64,000 bases of DNA from JANTGF01 sp963750735 (GTDB lineage Bacteria > Bacteroidota > Bacteroidia > Bacteroidales > VadinHA17). Position numbers and translations under genes: made by a program. The stretch's first letter is position 1. Every line of letters begins with the position of its first letter. The notes below the pieces were generated by a model that searched no databases, was not told the DNA's origin, and saw nothing but the letters and a program-made list of their open reading frames with translations. The stretch is taken from positions 150,057-214,056 of the forward strand of contig CAVVRY010000014.1 of NCBI GenBank assembly GCA_963750735.1, given 5' to 3'. Positions 1 through 8,522 of the stretch are shown here, in pieces.

Positions 1-2
1 CT

Positions 3-260
3 GAAGATAAAAAAGGTCCTATTAAGAAGGCACTTGAGGATCTAAAGGAAGTGCATAAGAACAAAGATATGGATGGAATCGAGAAAGCTACTGCTGAGTT
101 AAATACAGTTTGGCAGGCTGCCTCAGAAGAAATGTACAAAGCAAGTCAAGCCTCAGCTGGCCAACCAGAAGGCCCTCAACCAGGCGCTCCTGAACCAGAT
201 CAGGGTGATAAGAAAGGTGACGATGAAGTTACAGATGTTGATTTCGAGGAAGTAAAATAA
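3..260 (+). CDS. dnaK: Chaperone DnaK (Hsp70), C-terminal end only
   Basis: Only the last 85 codons are in the window; the reading frame is open from the left edge (first complete codon at position 3). DnaK is the ATP-driven cytosolic Hsp70 chaperone. The visible part is the helical lid (KKALEDLKEVHKNKD, then a WQAASEEMYKAS helix), followed by a disordered Gly/Pro/Gln-rich linker and the acidic end DVDFEEVK, the typical EEVK-like tail of bacterial DnaK. The GTG at 51 is not the true start because the lid helix is encoded upstream of it. The stop at 258-260 is followed by a strong terminator, so dnaK ends its transcript. The family call is confident despite the truncation. Confidence 0.93.
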   Translation, partial: EDKKGPIKKALEDLKEVHKNKDMDGIEKATAELNTVWQAASEEMYKASQASAGQPEGPQPGAPEPDQGDKKGDDEVTDVDFEEVK

Positions 261-280
261 TTGGACAGAAATATATATGA

Positions 281-307
281 AAGCCCCGATATCGGGGCTT
301 TTTTTTA
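281..307 (+). terminator. Rho-independent terminator after dnaK
   Basis: A perfect GC-rich hairpin (AGCCCCGAT/ATCGGGGCT, arms meeting without a real loop) is followed directly by eight or more T. It lies 21 bases after the dnaK stop and before the next gene, so it ends the dnaK transcript. Confidence 0.9.
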
Positions 308-359
308 TTTTTACAGTAATAAGATATTAATATTAAAATAATAATCGTTTAAAGAATAA

Positions 360-1178
360 ATGAGATTAATGAAGTTGAGAATATTTTTTGTTTTGATCGG
401 TTTCACTTTTTTTGGTATTTCAATTGCACAAAGCAAAGAAATTAAAAGTGATACCATTTTTAATACAATTGATGGCGCCGGTTTAAAACAAGGTTTTTGG
501 AAAAAGTTTTATCCTAATGGAAACATTAGATATACCGGTCAGTTTAATAATAACAAACCAATTGGAGAATTCCGCCGATACTATGAGAAGAAAGGTCTTC
601 AATCAATATTAAAATATGATGAAAACGGGAAATCATCATCTGTAGAATTTTATTATAATAATGGAGAACTTGCCGCTACTGGAAAGTATATTGGTACTGA
701 AAAAGACAGTGTTTGGAAATATTATTCTTATTATGGAGGATTTTTGTCAAAAGAAGAGCATTATAAAATCGGTAAGAAGAATGGTGCTTCCCGTGATTAT
801 TATGAAAATGGCACTATTTCACAGGAAATTATCTGGCAAAATGGAGTAAAGAACGGTATTTGGAAAATTTGGTTCTCTGATGCTTCTCTGCAACTGGAAA
901 CACAATACATCAATGGGATACTAAATGGCGGTTTTACAACCTATTATCCAGATGGAACTGTTGAAATCCAGGGTGTTTATAAGGACAACATAAGGATCGG
1001 ATCATGGGAATATACTGATATAAAAACAAAAGAGATTAGAACAATCAAATATATTAACGGATTACCTGAAAATCAGGATGAAATAGATAAAAAGTTTCTT
1101 GAATCAATGGAGGAGTATGAAAAGAATAAAAATAAGATTAAAGAACCTGATTTAAACGATTTTAACATTAAAAGGTAA
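360..1178 (+). CDS. Secreted MORN-repeat (YwqK-like) protein
   Basis: 272 residues. The N-terminus has a basic start, a hydrophobic stretch (IFFVLIGFTFFGISIAQ) and a likely cleavage before Q/S, so it is exported. The body is a series of MORN-like units of the G-x-W-x-x-[FY]-x-x-N/D-G type: GFWKKFYPNG, GEFRRYY, SVWKYYSYYG, GASRDYYENG, GIWKIWF, GGFTTYYPDG, GSWEY. Such proteins are often labelled 'toxin-antitoxin YwqK family', but nothing here supports a toxin-antitoxin role. The C-terminal 45 residues are charged and probably disordered. The first ATG is used; a second Met three codons later (MKLRIFF) is equally possible. Function unknown, perhaps envelope-associated. Confidence 0.75.
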   Translation: MRLMKLRIFFVLIGFTFFGISIAQSKEIKSDTIFNTIDGAGLKQGFWKKFYPNGNIRYTGQFNNNKPIGEFRRYYEKKGLQSILKYDENGKSSSVEFYYNNGELAATGKYIGTEKDSVWKYYSYYGGFLSKEEHYKIGKKNGASRDYYENGTISQEIIWQNGVKNGIWKIWFSDASLQLETQYINGILNGGFTTYYPDGTVEIQGVYKDNIRIGSWEYTDIKTKEIRTIKYINGLPENQDEIDKKFLESMEEYEKNKNKIKEPDLNDFNIKR

Positions 1179-1219
1179 ATTGTTTCTTTGCCATTTTATA
1201 ATTAATATTTGAAAGTATT

Positions 1220-2863
1220 ATGCATAAATACTTGTTATATATGTTTTTCATGGTACTGGGTATCAATTCAAGTCTATCCCAATCGGCCAATGACAAGTAT
1301 TGGGTAAAATTCAAAGATAAATCCAATAATGAGTATAGTATTGAGAGACCCGAAGAGTTTCTTTCTCCACGCAGCCTGGAAAGAAGGACTAAACAGGGCA
1401 TCCAGATTAATGAACAAGACCTACCTGTTTCAAAAATATACCTCGATAGCCTGATGAACCGAGGCATTACTATTCTTAACACCTCCAAGTGGTTTAATTC
1501 AGCAGTTATTAAATCAGAGGACGTTTCGCTTCCTGAAACATTAGAGGCTTTGGATTTTATTGTTGATTATGAAAAAGTATATTCTGAGCTCAACTTAAAA
1601 TCCAAGATATCAAAATTTAATTCCAATATATTCAAAGGACAACTATTAAGAAACACATATTATGGAATGGGCTTTGAACAAATTTCTCTTTCTCAGGGGA
1701 ATTTCCTCCATGAAATGGGTTACAAAGGCAAAGGATTAATAATAGCTGTTCTTGATGCTGGATTTTACGGTGCAAATTATTATCCTGCATTTGATAGCCT
1801 TTGGGATAAATCCAGAATTCTTGGCTACCGTAACTTTGTTGATGATCAGCAAAATATTTTCGAATCTCATCCACACGGAATGTATGTACTTTCTATTATG
1901 GGTGGGAATATTCCAGGTCAATTGGTTGGGACAGCGCCAGAATCATCATACTGGTTGCTACGATCAGAAGATACCTCAAGTGAATTTCTCATAGAAGAAG
2001 ATAACTGGATTGCAGCAGCAGAGTTTGCTGATAGTATAGGTGCGGATATTATAAATTCATCCCTTGGTTACTATGAATTTGATGATCCTGAAATGAATCA
2101 TACCTACCAGGATTTGGATGGCAAATCTACAAGAGTATCCATAGGTGCCAATATCGCATCGTCAAAAGGGATACTAGTTGTGGCAAGTGCTGGAAATGAG
2201 GGAAATGATCCATGGCATTATATACTAGCTCCCTCCGATGCCATTGGTGTTCTTTCTATTGGTGCTGTAGATTCCCTTAATAATAAAGCTGAATTCAGTT
2301 CCTTTGGACCAAGTTCAGATGGCAGAATTAAACCAGATGTTACAGCTATGGGAAAAGCAGATGCTTTTCAGGGAACTAGCGGATTTATTGTAAGAGGGAA
2401 TGGAACATCCTTTTCTTCTCCTGTGGTGGCTGGCCTATCAGCTTGCTTGTGGCAGTCATTTCCTGAGGCAAAAAGTTCAGATATTGCAGATGCAATTCAA
2501 AGAAGTGCTCGAAACTATTATTCTCCAGATGCTGGAGTTGGATATGGAACAGCTAATTTCTTATTGGCCTATCAATACTTAAAAGTTCTTAATTCAAATG
2601 AATTAGAACAAAAGGTTATCCTATTTCCAAATCCAGTAGACGATTACTTTACAATATTAGTACCAAATGATCCTGCATCTGGAATTGAAATGAAACTATA
2701 CAACTCAACAGGTCAAATGGTTAAACAGGAATCGTACAAATCGACTGATCAAGTTATCTTTTTTGCAACAATTACAGGATTGTCAAGCCTGAGTTCCGGC
2801 ACTTATTTACTGAAGGTATTCACTCGAGAAAAAACGTTTACAAATAAAATAATTAAACTATAG
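1220..2863 (+). CDS. Secreted subtilisin-like serine protease (S8) with type A T9SS sorting domain
   Basis: 547 residues. A signal peptide (residues 1-21, ending SLSQS) is followed by a propeptide-like region to about 160 and an S8 catalytic domain. The triad is visible as Asp179 (VLDAGF), His219 (HPHGMYV) and Ser397 (GNGTSFSSP); the oxyanion-hole Asn lies in SAGNEGND. The Asp and His motifs deviate from the usual D-[ST]-G and HGT. The last 80 residues start with FPNPVDD and end in TNKIIKL, which matches the type A C-terminal domain recognised by the type IX secretion system, so the enzyme should reach the cell surface or medium. The gene stands alone between a MORN protein and xseA. Substrate unknown. 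Confidence 0.9.
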   Translation: MHKYLLYMFFMVLGINSSLSQSANDKYWVKFKDKSNNEYSIERPEEFLSPRSLERRTKQGIQINEQDLPVSKIYLDSLMNRGITILNTSKWFNSAVIKSEDVSLPETLEALDFIVDYEKVYSELNLKSKISKFNSNIFKGQLLRNTYYGMGFEQISLSQGNFLHEMGYKGKGLIIAVLDAGFYGANYYPAFDSLWDKSRILGYRNFVDDQQNIFESHPHGMYVLSIMGGNIPGQLVGTAPESSYWLLRSEDTSSEFLIEEDNWIAAAEFADSIGADIINSSLGYYEFDDPEMNHTYQDLDGKSTRVSIGANIASSKGILVVASAGNEGNDPWHYILAPSDAIGVLSIGAVDSLNNKAEFSSFGPSSDGRIKPDVTAMGKADAFQGTSGFIVRGNGTSFSSPVVAGLSACLWQSFPEAKSSDIADAIQRSARNYYSPDAGVGYGTANFLLAYQYLKVLNSNELEQKVILFPNPVDDYFTILVPNDPASGIEMKLYNSTGQMVKQESYKSTDQVIFFATITGLSSLSSGTYLLKVFTREKTFTNKIIKL

Positions 2864-2966
2864 GAGCCTTTATTAAGGTAAAGCAACAAAATGCATTCCC
2901 AACAATTAACTAAATAAGATTACATTTGATAGATGTATTCATTTAATAAAAATTGATCGGCATTTC

Positions 2967-4367
2967 TTGACTCAAAAAGTATCACTATATGAATTAAACA
3001 ACAGAGTTAAGGGTATCTTAAATGAGACCCTACCAGAACTGGTATGGGTAATTGCAGAAATAAATGAGATAAATACAAATAAATCAGGACATTGCTATCT
3101 TGAACTTATTGAAAAAGATACCACCTCTGATCGGATTATTGCCAAAACGCGAGCAACGATATGGGCATTTACATTCCGGCTCCTAAAACCTTATTTTGAA
3201 ACCACCACTGGACAATCCTTTTCAAGCGGCATAAAGGTTCTTCTAAATGTGAAGATTGAATTCCATGAATTATTTGGCTACTCTCTGAATGTACATGATA
3301 TTGACCCAACATATACGGTTGGTGATCTTGCCAGGCAAAAAATGCAAACCATAAAGAAACTTAAGAAAGAAGGTGTCTTTTATATGAATATGGAGTTGCA
3401 CATTCCACTTCTTCCTGCAAACATTGCAATTGTATCCTCTCATACAGCTGCAGGTTATCAGGACTTTGTCCATCAGTTAAAAAACAATCCATCCGGATAT
3501 ATATTTAATACAAAACTTTTCCCATCCGTGGTTCAGGGAAAAGATGCTGAAGTATCAATCATTCAGGCATTAGATAGAATTTTTCAATATGAAAACTTTT
3601 TTGATGTAGTGGTCATAATTAGAGGCGGTGGTTCTCAAACTGATCTTAATTGTTTTAACAATTATTTTCTTTCCAGTCATATAGCACAGTACCCGATTCC
3701 AGTAATAACCGGAATTGGACATGAAAAAGATGAATCAGTTGCAGATATGGTAGCAGCCATAAATCTTAAAACCCCAACAGCTGTTGCAGAATTTCTTATT
3801 CAGTCCTTCCTTGATTTTGAAAATAAAATAAATGACATCCAGGAGAATATTATTGATCTTGTATTAGCATCAATATCTCAACTTAGAGATAATTTAACCT
3901 CCATAGCTCAGAAAATTGCGCCTAATATTCATCAGAGAATAGGAAGTAAGACCCGGAGACTTGATCACCTTGGCGTTTTAACCAGCTCAGGAGTGAAAAA
4001 TTACTTAAATACTCAGAGGGGGAATTTGGATTCCACGCCTTATGAAATTCAACGTAAAATGAAGGATAATTTCAGACTATTGTCCTATCAGCTTAAAGGA
4101 TTAATTGGCTCCATTAAACTTTCAGCAAACCAGTTTAACAGGAATCATGAAAACAAACTTGAAATTCACCAACAATCCCTTAAACTTCTTGATCCAGGAA
4201 ACATCCTTAAGCGAGGTTATAGCTTATCATATTCTGAAAATAAGCTGGTTACCAGGGTGTCTGGTTTAAAAAAAGACGACCTCCTCAAGACAAAGTTTTA
4301 TGATGGAGAAGTATTTAGTAAAGTTAAAAATGTTATTTTAGGCAAATTGGAGAAAGAAGAAAAATAG
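2967..4367 (+). CDS. xseA: Exodeoxyribonuclease VII large subunit
   Basis: 466 residues, starting at TTG (MTQKVSLYELNNRVKGIL), which matches the usual XseA N-terminus; no better ATG lies upstream. Exonuclease VII degrades single-stranded DNA from both ends and needs one large and several small subunits. Seen here are the N-terminal OB-fold (VWVIAEINEI...GHCYLELIEKD), the catalytic-domain segments SHTAAGYQDF, VIIRGGGSQTDL and GIGHEKDESVAD, a long coiled-coil stretch, and the C-terminal GDDL-like segment (LKKGYSLS equivalent: LKRGYSLS). The small subunit gene is not adjacent; it lies 3.9 kb downstream after two histidine kinase genes that are almost contiguous with xseA (26-base gap). Confidence 0.95.
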   Translation: MTQKVSLYELNNRVKGILNETLPELVWVIAEINEINTNKSGHCYLELIEKDTTSDRIIAKTRATIWAFTFRLLKPYFETTTGQSFSSGIKVLLNVKIEFHELFGYSLNVHDIDPTYTVGDLARQKMQTIKKLKKEGVFYMNMELHIPLLPANIAIVSSHTAAGYQDFVHQLKNNPSGYIFNTKLFPSVVQGKDAEVSIIQALDRIFQYENFFDVVVIIRGGGSQTDLNCFNNYFLSSHIAQYPIPVITGIGHEKDESVADMVAAINLKTPTAVAEFLIQSFLDFENKINDIQENIIDLVLASISQLRDNLTSIAQKIAPNIHQRIGSKTRRLDHLGVLTSSGVKNYLNTQRGNLDSTPYEIQRKMKDNFRLLSYQLKGLIGSIKLSANQFNRNHENKLEIHQQSLKLLDPGNILKRGYSLSYSENKLVTRVSGLKKDDLLKTKFYDGEVFSKVKNVILGKLEKEEK

Positions 4368-4393
4368 CCGCATTTAAAAACTGAATAACAGGT

Positions 4394-6346
4394 TTGAAAA
4401 CCATTACGACATATATAGTTTTAGTTTTTATTCTTTCATTAGAAGGCATAGGCCAGGTTAGCTATTCTGATTCGCTCAAATCAATGTTAACCAACTCTGA
4501 TGACAGTACAAAGGTGAGGATCTATAGTAAGCTATCAGATTACTTCCTTGACTCTATACCTGATCAAAGCGTAAGTTTTGCGGATCAGGCATATCTTTTA
4601 AGTAATAAAAACAGGTGGTTATGGGGTGAAGCAGATGCTGAAAACTTAATGGGAATAGCCTATTATAATATGGCAGAATACTCCAAATCACTGACCTATT
4701 TTAAAAGGTCTCTTAATAAAAGAAAACTCATTGGAACAAAGGAGGACCTGGCTGCTTCATACAACAATATAGCTATGGTTTATCTGGAATATAATAACTA
4801 TAATCTGGCCATTGAATGTATAAATAATTCTATGGCTATTAATCTTGAGGAAGGTCTTGAAGTTGATGTTGCTGATAATTTGCATAATCTTGCTGCAATA
4901 TACTGGGAAAAGAATGATTATCAGACTGCTATTGACTATACTCAGGAGGCTCTCATAATTTATGAAGGTATCGGGAAAGAGGATGATATAGCAGATACTT
5001 ATAATAATCTGGGGAATTTATACTCTAAAGTCGATAAACCTGGTGAAGCCAGAGAATATCTTGAAAGAGCGCTTGAAAGATATACAATGGATAAAGACCG
5101 GAAAGGAATTGCTACTGCCAAACTAAATATCGCGGAGTTATTATATACACTTAATCGTTATAATGAAGCTTACCTTTATCTTTCTGATGCCCTCAGTATT
5201 GCGCAAAGCCTCCAAGACTTAGACCTGCTGGTTGAAATTCATGAAAATATTTTTAAATATTTTAAACAAAAAAGGAACTACACTGAGGCATTAAAGCATC
5301 ACAAGTTATTTGAAATCTATAAGGACAGCATCTATAATCAACTTCAAAATGATATCATTTTAGAGGAACAAGTAAAACTAGATAGCGAAAATAAGCGGAA
5401 AGAAATTCAAGCTTTTAAGAAAGACTATGAATTACAGGACGTTGAAATTCAAAAACAGAAGTCAGTAGGTGTTTTTCTGATAATCCTTATGGGCGTTTCT
5501 TTTTCAACCATTTTCTTGTTTAATGTTCTTTTTAAATCTAGGAAGAAAACAAATGATCTGATAAAGGAGAAAAATGTTCAGCTATATTACTCAAACCAAG
5601 AATTAGAAGTATCCAAACAAGAACTAACAAAACTAAATCATGAAAAGGACAGGTTCTTTTCAATAATAGCACATGATTTAATAAGTCCGTTTACCTCTTT
5701 TATTTCTCTATCAGAAATACTACGTGACAATACAAACTCTCTGGATGAAAAGGATATAAAAAAGTATTCAGGCTGGATATTTACCTCAGCAAAAAACATT
5801 TACAACCTTGTTGACAACCTTTTACAATGGTCCAGGTCACAGTCAGGTAAATTGAATTATTCACCAAAATACCTTAATTTAAATAAAATTGTACAGGAGA
5901 CTGTTGCATTAATTAAACCCTCTGCAGATGACAAAAACATTCGCATTTTAACTCCTGTCTCAAGAAGCTTAAAGGTTTATGCCGATGCTGACATACTGTC
6001 AACTATTTTGCGAAACTTACTAAACAATGCTGTAAAATTTACTGATAAGGATGGAACCATTAGTGTCCTAACCAATGATACTGGCAAAATGGTTGAAGTT
6101 TCCGTAACTGATAATGGTATTGGTATAAAAGAGGATGATTTAAATAAACTTTTCCAGCTTGACAGAAACTTTACTACAAAAGGAACTATTGGTGAAGAAG
6201 GAAATGGATTAGGCTTAATCCTTTGCAAAGAATTTGTTCAGGCAATTGGAGGAACAATTCATGTTAAAAGCAAAGTGAAATCTGGTAGTACATTTAAGTT
6301 TACTATTCCCAAAATACCCGTTCAAATTGAATCTCGAAAAGGATGA
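4394..6346 (+). CDS. TPR-containing sensor histidine kinase (first of a tandem pair)
   Basis: 650 residues, TTG start, with a signal-like N-terminus (TTYIVLVFILSLEGIGQ). Residues about 55-315 form tetratricopeptide repeats (e.g. NLMGIAYYNMAEYSKSL, NNLGNLYSKVDKPGEA), probably periplasmic. A coiled coil leads to a transmembrane segment at about 357-378. The cytoplasmic part holds a HisKA-like dimerisation domain with His427 in AHDLISPF and a HATPase_c domain with N box (LRNLLNNAVKF), DNGIG and GNGLGL. The H box has D-L in place of the common E-I/L, the 'HDL' type frequent in Bacteroidota. It overlaps the next kinase gene by four bases (ATGA), so the two are probably translationally coupled. No response regulator is encoded nearby; ligand unknown. 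Confidence 0.88.
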   Translation: MKTITTYIVLVFILSLEGIGQVSYSDSLKSMLTNSDDSTKVRIYSKLSDYFLDSIPDQSVSFADQAYLLSNKNRWLWGEADAENLMGIAYYNMAEYSKSLTYFKRSLNKRKLIGTKEDLAASYNNIAMVYLEYNNYNLAIECINNSMAINLEEGLEVDVADNLHNLAAIYWEKNDYQTAIDYTQEALIIYEGIGKEDDIADTYNNLGNLYSKVDKPGEAREYLERALERYTMDKDRKGIATAKLNIAELLYTLNRYNEAYLYLSDALSIAQSLQDLDLLVEIHENIFKYFKQKRNYTEALKHHKLFEIYKDSIYNQLQNDIILEEQVKLDSENKRKEIQAFKKDYELQDVEIQKQKSVGVFLIILMGVSFSTIFLFNVLFKSRKKTNDLIKEKNVQLYYSNQELEVSKQELTKLNHEKDRFFSIIAHDLISPFTSFISLSEILRDNTNSLDEKDIKKYSGWIFTSAKNIYNLVDNLLQWSRSQSGKLNYSPKYLNLNKIVQETVALIKPSADDKNIRILTPVSRSLKVYADADILSTILRNLLNNAVKFTDKDGTISVLTNDTGKMVEVSVTDNGIGIKEDDLNKLFQLDRNFTTKGTIGEEGNGLGLILCKEFVQAIGGTIHVKSKVKSGSTFKFTIPKIPVQIESRKG

Positions 6347-8274
6347 AAAACGGTAAACTAAATATTATAATTTTCTTGTTCGCATTTTCATTGAATGGTT
6401 TTATTGTTCAAAGCCAGGAGAAAGTTGATAGCTTGCTAAATGTATTTCAGGGTGCTTCAGATAGTCTTAAGAAAGTTGTCCTTGATGAACTGGTGGATGA
6501 ATATTTGCCAGTTTCATTAGAAAAAAGCCTTGAGTATGCTATTCAATCATTGGAAGTTGCTAATTACAATAGCAATCAAATATGGATTTCAGATGCTTAT
6601 ACAAGAATTGGTCAGGTCTATTTTCAAGCTGAAATGTTTCCTGAAGCCCTTGATTATTATTTGAAAAGTGAGAAAATTTCAACGCAATTATTAGATACTA
6701 CCTATATACTTAGAGCATATGAAAACCTCGGGAAAGCCTACCTAAAGCTAGAGGATACATACAACAGTTTAAATTATATCACCAAGGCCATTGAGTTAAA
6801 TGATCAATATGGTGATTCATTGTTGACAGGCAAGGCATATTTAAATGCAGCTGACCTTTATCTGGCTACCTCACAGGATAACGATGCGTTTAAATTTTAC
6901 AACTTGAGTTTAATTTATTTGGAAAATACAAGTGAATACATGAGTTTAATTCATGTTTTAACAGCTCTGGGAGATTTAAAGAGGAAATCAGGTGATGCAT
7001 TCTCTGCCAGAATCTTATACTTCAGGGCCCTGGGCCTGGCCACCCGAAATGATCTGCTATATGAACAAGCAGAAATTGCTCATAAGGTTGGACAGGTTTT
7101 TATGGATGAGAAAAATTACAACCTGGCATCCAGCCATCTACTACTGGCATTAGGCATAAGTAATGATAAGGGTTTCCTCGATATATCTGCAAAAATAAAT
7201 AAGACTCTATCTGAACTTTCTGAAATGGAGAATAAAAACAGGCAAGCTCTGCGTTATAGAGAAACATATAATGAACTCAGAGATTCTCTTAGAAACGTTA
7301 ACCAGCAGAAATATTTATCATTCCTGAACATGAAATATGATGCAGACCGAAAAGATCACGAGATAGGATTATTAACCAAAGCCAATGAAATTAATACTCA
7401 ACAATTAGATAAGCAAAAGAACATACAAAAATTTACACTTATTGGAGTGATATTGTTATCTATTATAGCCATCATAATTGTGGTTTTTTATTATTACAAC
7501 AGAAGGATGGCAACAATCCTGATTGAGAAGAGAAAGATGCTTGAAAAGACTCATCAGAACCTATTAAAATCCGAAAGAGAATTAAAAAAGATTAATGACA
7601 CAAAAAATAAGATTTTTTCAATTCTGGCACATGATCTTATAAACCCATTCAACGCCCTTTTGGGCTTTGCCTCACTTCTAGATGAAGAATCTCAATATCT
7701 GAATAAAGCTGAAATTAAGCAATATAGTAGTGTTATACATAAGACTGCCAGCAGCTTGCATCACCTTCTTGAAAACCTGCTGCAATGGAGCAGAAGTCAA
7801 ACTGGAAAAATAATCACAAAAAAGGAATTTATTGATTTGAATTTAGTTGTAAAGGAGGTATTAGATCTTGTGGTTATAAATGCCGAAGCAAAAAGCATAT
7901 TAATCAATACTACACTTTCTGAACCCTGTGTTGTTTATGTTGATAAAAATCTCCTTGTTTCCGCTTTAGGAAATATTTTACAGAATGCAATTAAATTCTC
8001 TTCTGAAAATAATGAAATTAACATTCTTACACATTGTAATAAAGCTAAGGCTATAATAGAAGTTGCAGATAAAGGTATTGGTATAAGTCTGGAAGATCAG
8101 AAAAAATTGTTCCGTACTGACACCCACTTTTCAACTAGGGGCACTTCAAATGAGCAAGGGACAGGGCTTGGATTAATAATTGCAAATGACTTTGTTAAGT
8201 TAAACAAAGGAAAACTTGATATGAAAAGTCAATTAGGTAAAGGCAGTATTTTTACTATCAGTCTCCCAAAATAA
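6343..8274 (+). CDS. TPR-containing sensor histidine kinase (second of a tandem pair)
   Basis: 643 residues with the same layout as the preceding gene, so the two are paralogues: signal peptide (IIIFLFAFSLNGFIVQSQ), TPR array (about 60-300), coiled coil, one transmembrane segment at about 364-385 (FTLIGVILLSIIAIIIVVFYYY), a HisKA-like domain with His430 in LAHDLINPF, and HATPase_c with N box LGNILQNAIKF, DKGIG and GTGLGL. Its ATG overlaps the stop of the first kinase. The short 23-base gap to xseB places it in the same transcript as xseA and xseB. Pairs of this kind may form heterodimers, but that is inference. Confidence 0.88.
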   Translation: MKNGKLNIIIFLFAFSLNGFIVQSQEKVDSLLNVFQGASDSLKKVVLDELVDEYLPVSLEKSLEYAIQSLEVANYNSNQIWISDAYTRIGQVYFQAEMFPEALDYYLKSEKISTQLLDTTYILRAYENLGKAYLKLEDTYNSLNYITKAIELNDQYGDSLLTGKAYLNAADLYLATSQDNDAFKFYNLSLIYLENTSEYMSLIHVLTALGDLKRKSGDAFSARILYFRALGLATRNDLLYEQAEIAHKVGQVFMDEKNYNLASSHLLLALGISNDKGFLDISAKINKTLSELSEMENKNRQALRYRETYNELRDSLRNVNQQKYLSFLNMKYDADRKDHEIGLLTKANEINTQQLDKQKNIQKFTLIGVILLSIIAIIIVVFYYYNRRMATILIEKRKMLEKTHQNLLKSERELKKINDTKNKIFSILAHDLINPFNALLGFASLLDEESQYLNKAEIKQYSSVIHKTASSLHHLLENLLQWSRSQTGKIITKKEFIDLNLVVKEVLDLVVINAEAKSILINTTLSEPCVVYVDKNLLVSALGNILQNAIKFSSENNEINILTHCNKAKAIIEVADKGIGISLEDQKKLFRTDTHFSTRGTSNEQGTGLGLIIANDFVKLNKGKLDMKSQLGKGSIFTISLPK

Positions 8275-8297
8275 TGTCACACTAAACCAAACTAAAT

Positions 8298-8507
8298 ATG
8301 ACCAAGAAAAAGGAAATAACCTACTCCGAAGCTCTTGCTGAAATGGAATCAATACTAGCAAAAATTGAGCATGAAGAGCTAGATGTTGATGAACTTTCCT
8401 CCACCTTAAAAAGGGTATCACATTTAATGAAAATATGTCGCCGGAAACTTCGCACAACAGAATCTGAAGTAGAGAAAATCCTAAATGATATGGATGTTGA
8501 GGCCTAG
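8298..8507 (+). CDS. xseB: Exodeoxyribonuclease VII small subunit
   Basis: 69 residues, within the 60-85 range of XseB. The pattern TYSEALAEMESILAKIEHEELDVDELSSTLKRVSHLMKICRRKL is the typical two-helix hairpin (usual form: ...L..I...LE.gelsLee.l..fe.G..L...C...L). Several copies bind the large subunit's coiled-coil arm. It is the last gene of the operon that starts with xseA. Confidence 0.92.
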   Translation: MTKKKEITYSEALAEMESILAKIEHEELDVDELSSTLKRVSHLMKICRRKLRTTESEVEKILNDMDVEA

Positions 8508-8522
8508 CTTATAACATCCTTT

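Noticed and set aside
360..1178. Toxin-antitoxin component, as YwqK-like proteins are sometimes labelled
   Set aside because: The protein is secreted and made of MORN-like units; no partner gene is present.
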